64,000 nt of DNA from NCBI RefSeq assembly GCF_963576615.1, contig NC_088712.1:57863010-57927009 (forward strand), read 5' to 3'. A model generated the notes under the pieces. That model saw only the letters and a program-made list of their open reading frames with translations, ran no database searches and had not been told where the DNA came from. Below are positions 60,201 through 64,000 of the stretch, piece by piece. This DNA comes from Watersipora subatra. Taxonomy: Eukaryota; Bryozoa; Gymnolaemata; Cheilostomatida; Watersiporidae. The first letter of the stretch is position 1. Each line of letters opens with the position of its first letter. Both the position numbers and the translations under genes were made by a program.

Positions 60201-63200
60201 CAGACATATTTGCTGTTTGAGAGATTACCCACACACACTGTTACTTTTGAATTTTTGGTGAAAAAGTTTAACTATAATAAAAGTTGTGTCTGCTCATCTG
60301 TCTCAAGCCATGTTAAGAGCATTAGGAAAAAAGATTCCACTGCACGGCAGTCGAACGGGGATGTTCAGATTTCCAGTTAACCAAACTACTACCTGCACCC
60401 CTCAACCACATTGAGGCAGCTAAGAATAATTTTACACATGCTTATGACTTACTTAATAATTGTGGGGATACTTGTGCACATACTTATGACACATGGCGGT
60501 CTCTTACAGAGCATGGGACTGCCAGTATACTTGTATTTGTAAAATGAGCTGGCAACAAAAACGCAAAGCGTGCTGAGTGTAGAAATACAAATGATTTGAG
60601 TAAAGTAATATGCAGCTGCTAGTTTACCAGCTTAAACACTAAAATATGATTTGAAAAGATTCAGTTTCTTAATGCATTGAAATCTACTTTTAATAGGTAT
60701 TCGATGATATTTTGAGTTAGCAGAAAACTTTGAGTTGAAATAATGTCTTTTTGATTACTTTAGATAAAAGGCTGACATATAAGTTAATATATCATAATAG
60801 TGATATGTTAGCTGATTTATTGTATTCGGCTTTTATGATTAAAAAACAAACAGAGAGCTTTGTTGATAATGTTCAATGCAGGGTAGACTTAGATTTGTGA
60901 TGTCAGAATTTAGTTATAAGTTCAAATGAATATTTTTCTTACTTTACTGGCAATAATTTTATCTCATTATTAGATTAAAAATACTGAATGGTTTAATTCG
61001 TTCATATATCACTGATATGTTTCAATTTTGAAGTACCGGATATCTACAAGGTGATGACTTTATTTTGTACTTACCAAAAGATGCACTCAACAATTGTATC
61101 ACTAAATATTTTAATCTTTTGTCAAAAGTGACAAGATGTATACCTGAACATACATGTAGTTTCAAGTATTCCTTGCGTAAATTATTGTTGTTGCGTTCAT
61201 GATGCTACACGGCAATACCATTCTATTTATTTTTTTGGTGGCACCATGTGTAAAATTTTTTTTGCTATAAATGATTATGAACTTCTCAATAAAAGCATAC
61301 AGTATATATATTTTAAACAGAAATAGTTTCCAAACTATGCCATGTAAGAATAAAAAGGACAAAGAATAAATTGGCAATAAAATAAAATGAATGGTTTTAT
61401 TTGATGCTATTTATTTGTTGTGTTCTTGGTGTCAACTTGTCTGTTAACTGTATGTTACTTTTCTAGAATATACAAAAGGCACTAAAACAACCTTGAATGT
61501 ATCTAAGATTGTTGGGTAAACAGAAAAAAGTTACAATCTTCTCTATCGATAATCTACCCATGATCTTACATGTATATTGCTATCTGCTTCTGGTAATGAC
61601 TCTCTAACCAAACAAATACCTTTAGACTGGTGAGGCCACTCAGCATTATCAACTTGGCAGACAAAGCCGTGGCTGATAGAGACTATTATGCAACAGCTCA
61701 TGACATCCTTGAGTGGGAGAGAAGATACGGCATGATACCTAGAGGAGGAATCGTATGTTCAGAATATTATAATATCAGTAGGGAGTTGTCTTCTTTGTTT
61801 AACAAAAGTTTGTATAAACCGTTTTTATTCAAATTAAAAAAAATTGATATTAGTATGCTTTTCCACTTCAATTTTTTTAAAACTGGACATTCTTGAATAA
61901 TTGAGAGTTGCGTTATCTTTGATGATGAGTTAAATTCCAATTGGAAGGATGCCCAATCAGTCAGGACTTGCTCTTTTTGAGAGAAGATTTAAATGAATAG
62001 TGTAGTGCTGCACGATATCTTTGCATGTACATTCAATTATTTGGTCTCAAAATATATCGAATATCAAAAAGTATCGAACATTGGAGTTGTCTTCTTTCGA
62101 TATATAGTGTTAGGCTTTAACATGAACGATATGAGAGTACATTGATTAATATCGTTTAAAACAGGAGTTGTCCCCTCGTTACAATAGAGAGAATAGACAA
62201 CTCCATTTTTGCAAAATAAAATCGGCCGATATTTCGATAAAATATCGGCTTTGATATTCATATCGACTTGAAAAGTGACCAAATATAAAATCATCCACTG
62301 AAATATATCGTCATATCGAATTATATCGTGTTATCGTGCAGCACTAGAATAGTGATTTCAAGTCATGATGCTGCTACTATTTTCACAAAAATACTTTTTG
62401 AAAGATCAGTAATGCATCTTAACTTGCAGGTACATAATATTTAAGCCACTTTGCATGTTACAGGTAATCTTTAACTATGAGTGGGCAAAACACTGGAATA
62501 GCCATGATGATATCTTTGGCTCAAACAGCTTTGATCCATCAACATTCCACTTTCCAGGCGTAGGGCTGTGTGCAGCAAGAGTTTTAGCAATAAGAGGAGT
62601 CTATGGTAATAATTGACAGTAATGAGTCACTTGATATTAATGAGTCACTTGATAGTAATGAGTCACTTGACAGTAATGAGTCACTTGATAGTAATGAGTC
62701 ACTTGATAGTAGTGAGTCACTTGATAGTAATGAGTCACTTGATAGTAATGAGTCACTTGATAGTAATGAGTCACTTGATAGTAATGAGTCACTTGATAGT
62801 AGTGAATCACTTGATAGTAATGAGTCACTTGATAGTAGTGAGTCACTTGATAGTAATGAGTCACTTGATATTAATGAGTCACTTGATAGTAATGGGTCAC
62901 TTGATAGTAGTGAGTCACTTGATAGTAATAAGTCACTTGATAGTAATGAGTCACTTGATAGTAATGAGTCACTTGATAGTAATAAGTCCCTTGATAGTAA
63001 TGAGTCACTTGATAGTAATGAGTCACTTGATAGTAGTGAGTCACTTGATAGTAATAAGTCACTTGATAGTAATGAGTCACTTGATAGTAATGAGTCACTT
63101 GATAGTAATGAGTCACTTGATAGTAATGAGTCTCTTTACAGTAATGAGTGGCTTGATCAGCAAAAAACCTTTTTGGGGAAGTAGACGGAAATTTGCAATT

Positions 63201-63968
63201 TCTGTCTACTTCGTGTCTACTTCAACTTTGGGTTTTTGGAGGGTGGCTAGCAACTTGGCAGGGTTAAAAACAAAATCTAACAAAAGGCAGAGGAGCTCCT
63301 CTGCAAGCCAATGGTAAACTAGCTAAAGATGGTGTCTCGAGAGGCAGTCTACTCCACTGTGAAATACTATAATCATAGAACAATTATTCCTAAATATTAG
63401 AAGTCATTTAATTGGTGCAGGTGTTAGAGTGTTGGTCCACCAACCTGAATTGCACGAAAGCGTTTTTGCAAGAAATCGTTCATCCTAATGTCTAAGCATG
63501 ACTTTGGGTAGATGAATTAATGGCATAGGTCTTATTATAGTAAAGACTGACATAACATCAACTGCAGCCACATACTTTTTATCAAATGGATCAATGCTCA
63601 CCATTTATCATATTTGCTGAACTTGAATCCTCTACCTATGGCATTACAAAAACGGTTTCTATGCACATTCTTTTACAATATTTAACCATATTATATTTAT
63701 ATTTATCACCAAATTAGCATGAAATTAAATCCAAACGATCCATTGTTTAATTTCTCCCACAATGCTCAGTTTAAGGGCCCAGAACCATTTGTACAAAGGC
63801 TTCGTCTCGCACTTCTACTGTGCTATTGAACAGGCGTAGGTATTGACACCCCATCCATGGACTATGGACAATCTGAGGGCTCTCCTGTGCATAAATATCT
63901 CATGGAAAGGAATGTTTTCTTCCTAGAGCTTGTCGGTGACATGTCTGCTCTTCCAGATGGTGGAAAAG
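57292..63968 (+). CDS. Secreted cyclase-family hydrolase (kynurenine formamidase/isatin hydrolase-like), 5' part
   Basis: Six exons join in frame: 57,292-57,312, 58,561-58,663, 58,826-58,994, 61,626-61,752, 62,464-62,605 and 63,834-63,968; the gene continues beyond the window. Exons 1 and 2 together encode a signal peptide (MATRSMLVVMCCFALLESSL), so the enzyme is exported. Family landmarks follow: YVDLSHSLNSQTHHWPA, then the metal-binding GEHTGTHLDAPAHF (HxGTHxDxPxH pattern, written H.GTH.D.P.H), then HDILEWERRYGMIPRGGIV, EWAKHW, FHFPGVG and GVGIDTPSMDYG, matching the cyclase superfamily PF04199. Members hydrolyse amide bonds such as N-formylkynurenine or isatin with a divalent metal; the substrate here is unknown. 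About 232 residues are in the window, near full length for the family. Confidence 0.88.
58080..58315. repeat. TA-rich microsatellite
   Basis: Dense TATATA and ATATAT with ATGTATAATAT variants, in the first intron of the cyclase gene. Confidence 0.8.
59150..59520. repeat. Degenerate TATTATATTTTATTTCAATC repeats
   Basis: About a dozen imperfect units of 30-40 bp, each with 'attttattt(c)aatctatta'. Located in the third intron of the cyclase gene. Confidence 0.75.
59605..59745 (+). repeat. tRNA-derived SINE (GTTGTTAGTG family)
   Basis: 'gttgttagtgcgtcagtcta' and the B-box-like 'gagcgcaaaccctgtatgac', with tail 'ggctttggacagacaaacat', match the copy at 56,235-56,370. Confidence 0.65.
60005..60150 (+). 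repeat. tRNA-like SINE, different family
   Basis: GGCCCGGTGGTGTAGAGCGC resembles a tRNA 5' arm and A box, followed by an anticodon-arm-like palindrome (GACCTCC AAACA GGAGGTC). The B box is degenerate, so it is not a functional tRNA. It lies in the third cyclase intron. Confidence 0.5.
62613..63150. repeat. 18-bp satellite array, ~29 copies, each centred on TGAGTCA
   Basis: The unit is AATGAGTCACTTGATAGT. About 23 units keep an exact TGAGTCA (the AP-1/TRE core); others have AAGTCA, GAATCA or GGGTCA. It begins about 8 bp after the donor of exon 62,464-62,605. Because 18 is a multiple of three, long repetitive open frames exist on both strands; they are artefacts of the array. Confidence 0.92.
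63415..63550 (+). repeat. tRNA-like SINE (GTTGTTAGTG family, diverged)
   Basis: The tRNA-like head 'gtgcaggtgttagagtgttggtc' and the tail 'catgactttgggtagatgaa...cttattatagtaa' resemble the family at 56.2 and 59.6 kb. It is in the fifth intron of the cyclase gene. Confidence 0.45.
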
Positions 63969-64000
63969 GTCAGTGAATCAGTTTGCTATTTCAACTTTAT

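Noticed and set aside
62603-63317. Repetitive SNESLD-type and HLIVMS-type open frames up to 234 aa
   Set aside because: The 18-bp unit is a multiple of three and free of stops on several frames; it is intronic in the cyclase gene.

Overview
The window looks like nuclear DNA of an invertebrate animal. It is AT-rich, its genes are split by GT..AG introns with animal-type domain architecture, TATA boxes are visible, and it is full of tRNA-derived SINEs, LINE remnants, MITEs and minisatellites. The gene content (a repeated antistasin-type inhibitor, a secreted plant-type haem peroxidase, a short TSP1 protein and a secreted cyclase-family hydrolase) suggests a marine lophotrochozoan or similar animal. 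I cannot name the species.

Layout. (1) 0.4-7.7 kb, plus strand: 3' part of an antistasin-like gene made of alternating 108-bp and 87/93-bp phase-1 exons, in locally duplicated DNA that also holds a pogo-like MITE with a second MITE nested in it. (2) 8.5-12.7 kb: a 0.9-kb fold-back element, a 29-bp minisatellite and SINE copies. (3) 13.4-16.4 kb, minus strand: a small secreted TSP1 gene. (4) 17-23 kb: degenerate repeats and LINE fragments. (5) 23.9-32.2 kb, minus strand: a secreted plant-type haem peroxidase with an N-terminal collagen-like stretch. Eight consecutive exons were joined in frame by hand, and a decayed LINE and a ~0.5-kb CT/GA tract lie in its introns. (6) 33-43.3 kb: no gene recognised, only dispersed repeats. 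(7) 43,284-54,697: a complete 11.4-kb transposon, the highlight of the window. (8) 57.2 kb to the end, plus strand: the 5' part of a secreted cyclase/isatin-hydrolase-like gene with six in-frame exons. One intron holds an array of about 29 18-bp repeats, each built around TGAGTCA.

The 11.4-kb element has ~490-bp GC-rich terminal inverted repeats starting 5'-AG and a perfect 6-bp target duplication (ACCAAC), both hallmarks of Polinton/Maverick integration. It carries a protein-primed family B DNA polymerase gene interrupted by spliceosomal introns, two small related Cys-rich proteins, a secreted glycoprotein-like ORF and a divergent 305-aa basic protein. Between the divergent genes lie two remarkable repeat arrays: 118/99-bp units packed with TAATCC, and 85-bp units packed with the palindrome TTTCGCGAAA. 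I see no integrase, packaging ATPase, protease or capsid gene. It appears to be a compact Polinton-related replicon that supplies its own polymerase but borrows its integration machinery. The intact ORFs, near-identical ends and perfect duplication imply a recent insertion.

Exon joins, domain calls and repeat boundaries come from reading the sequence and checking phases by hand; no database or alignment program was used.
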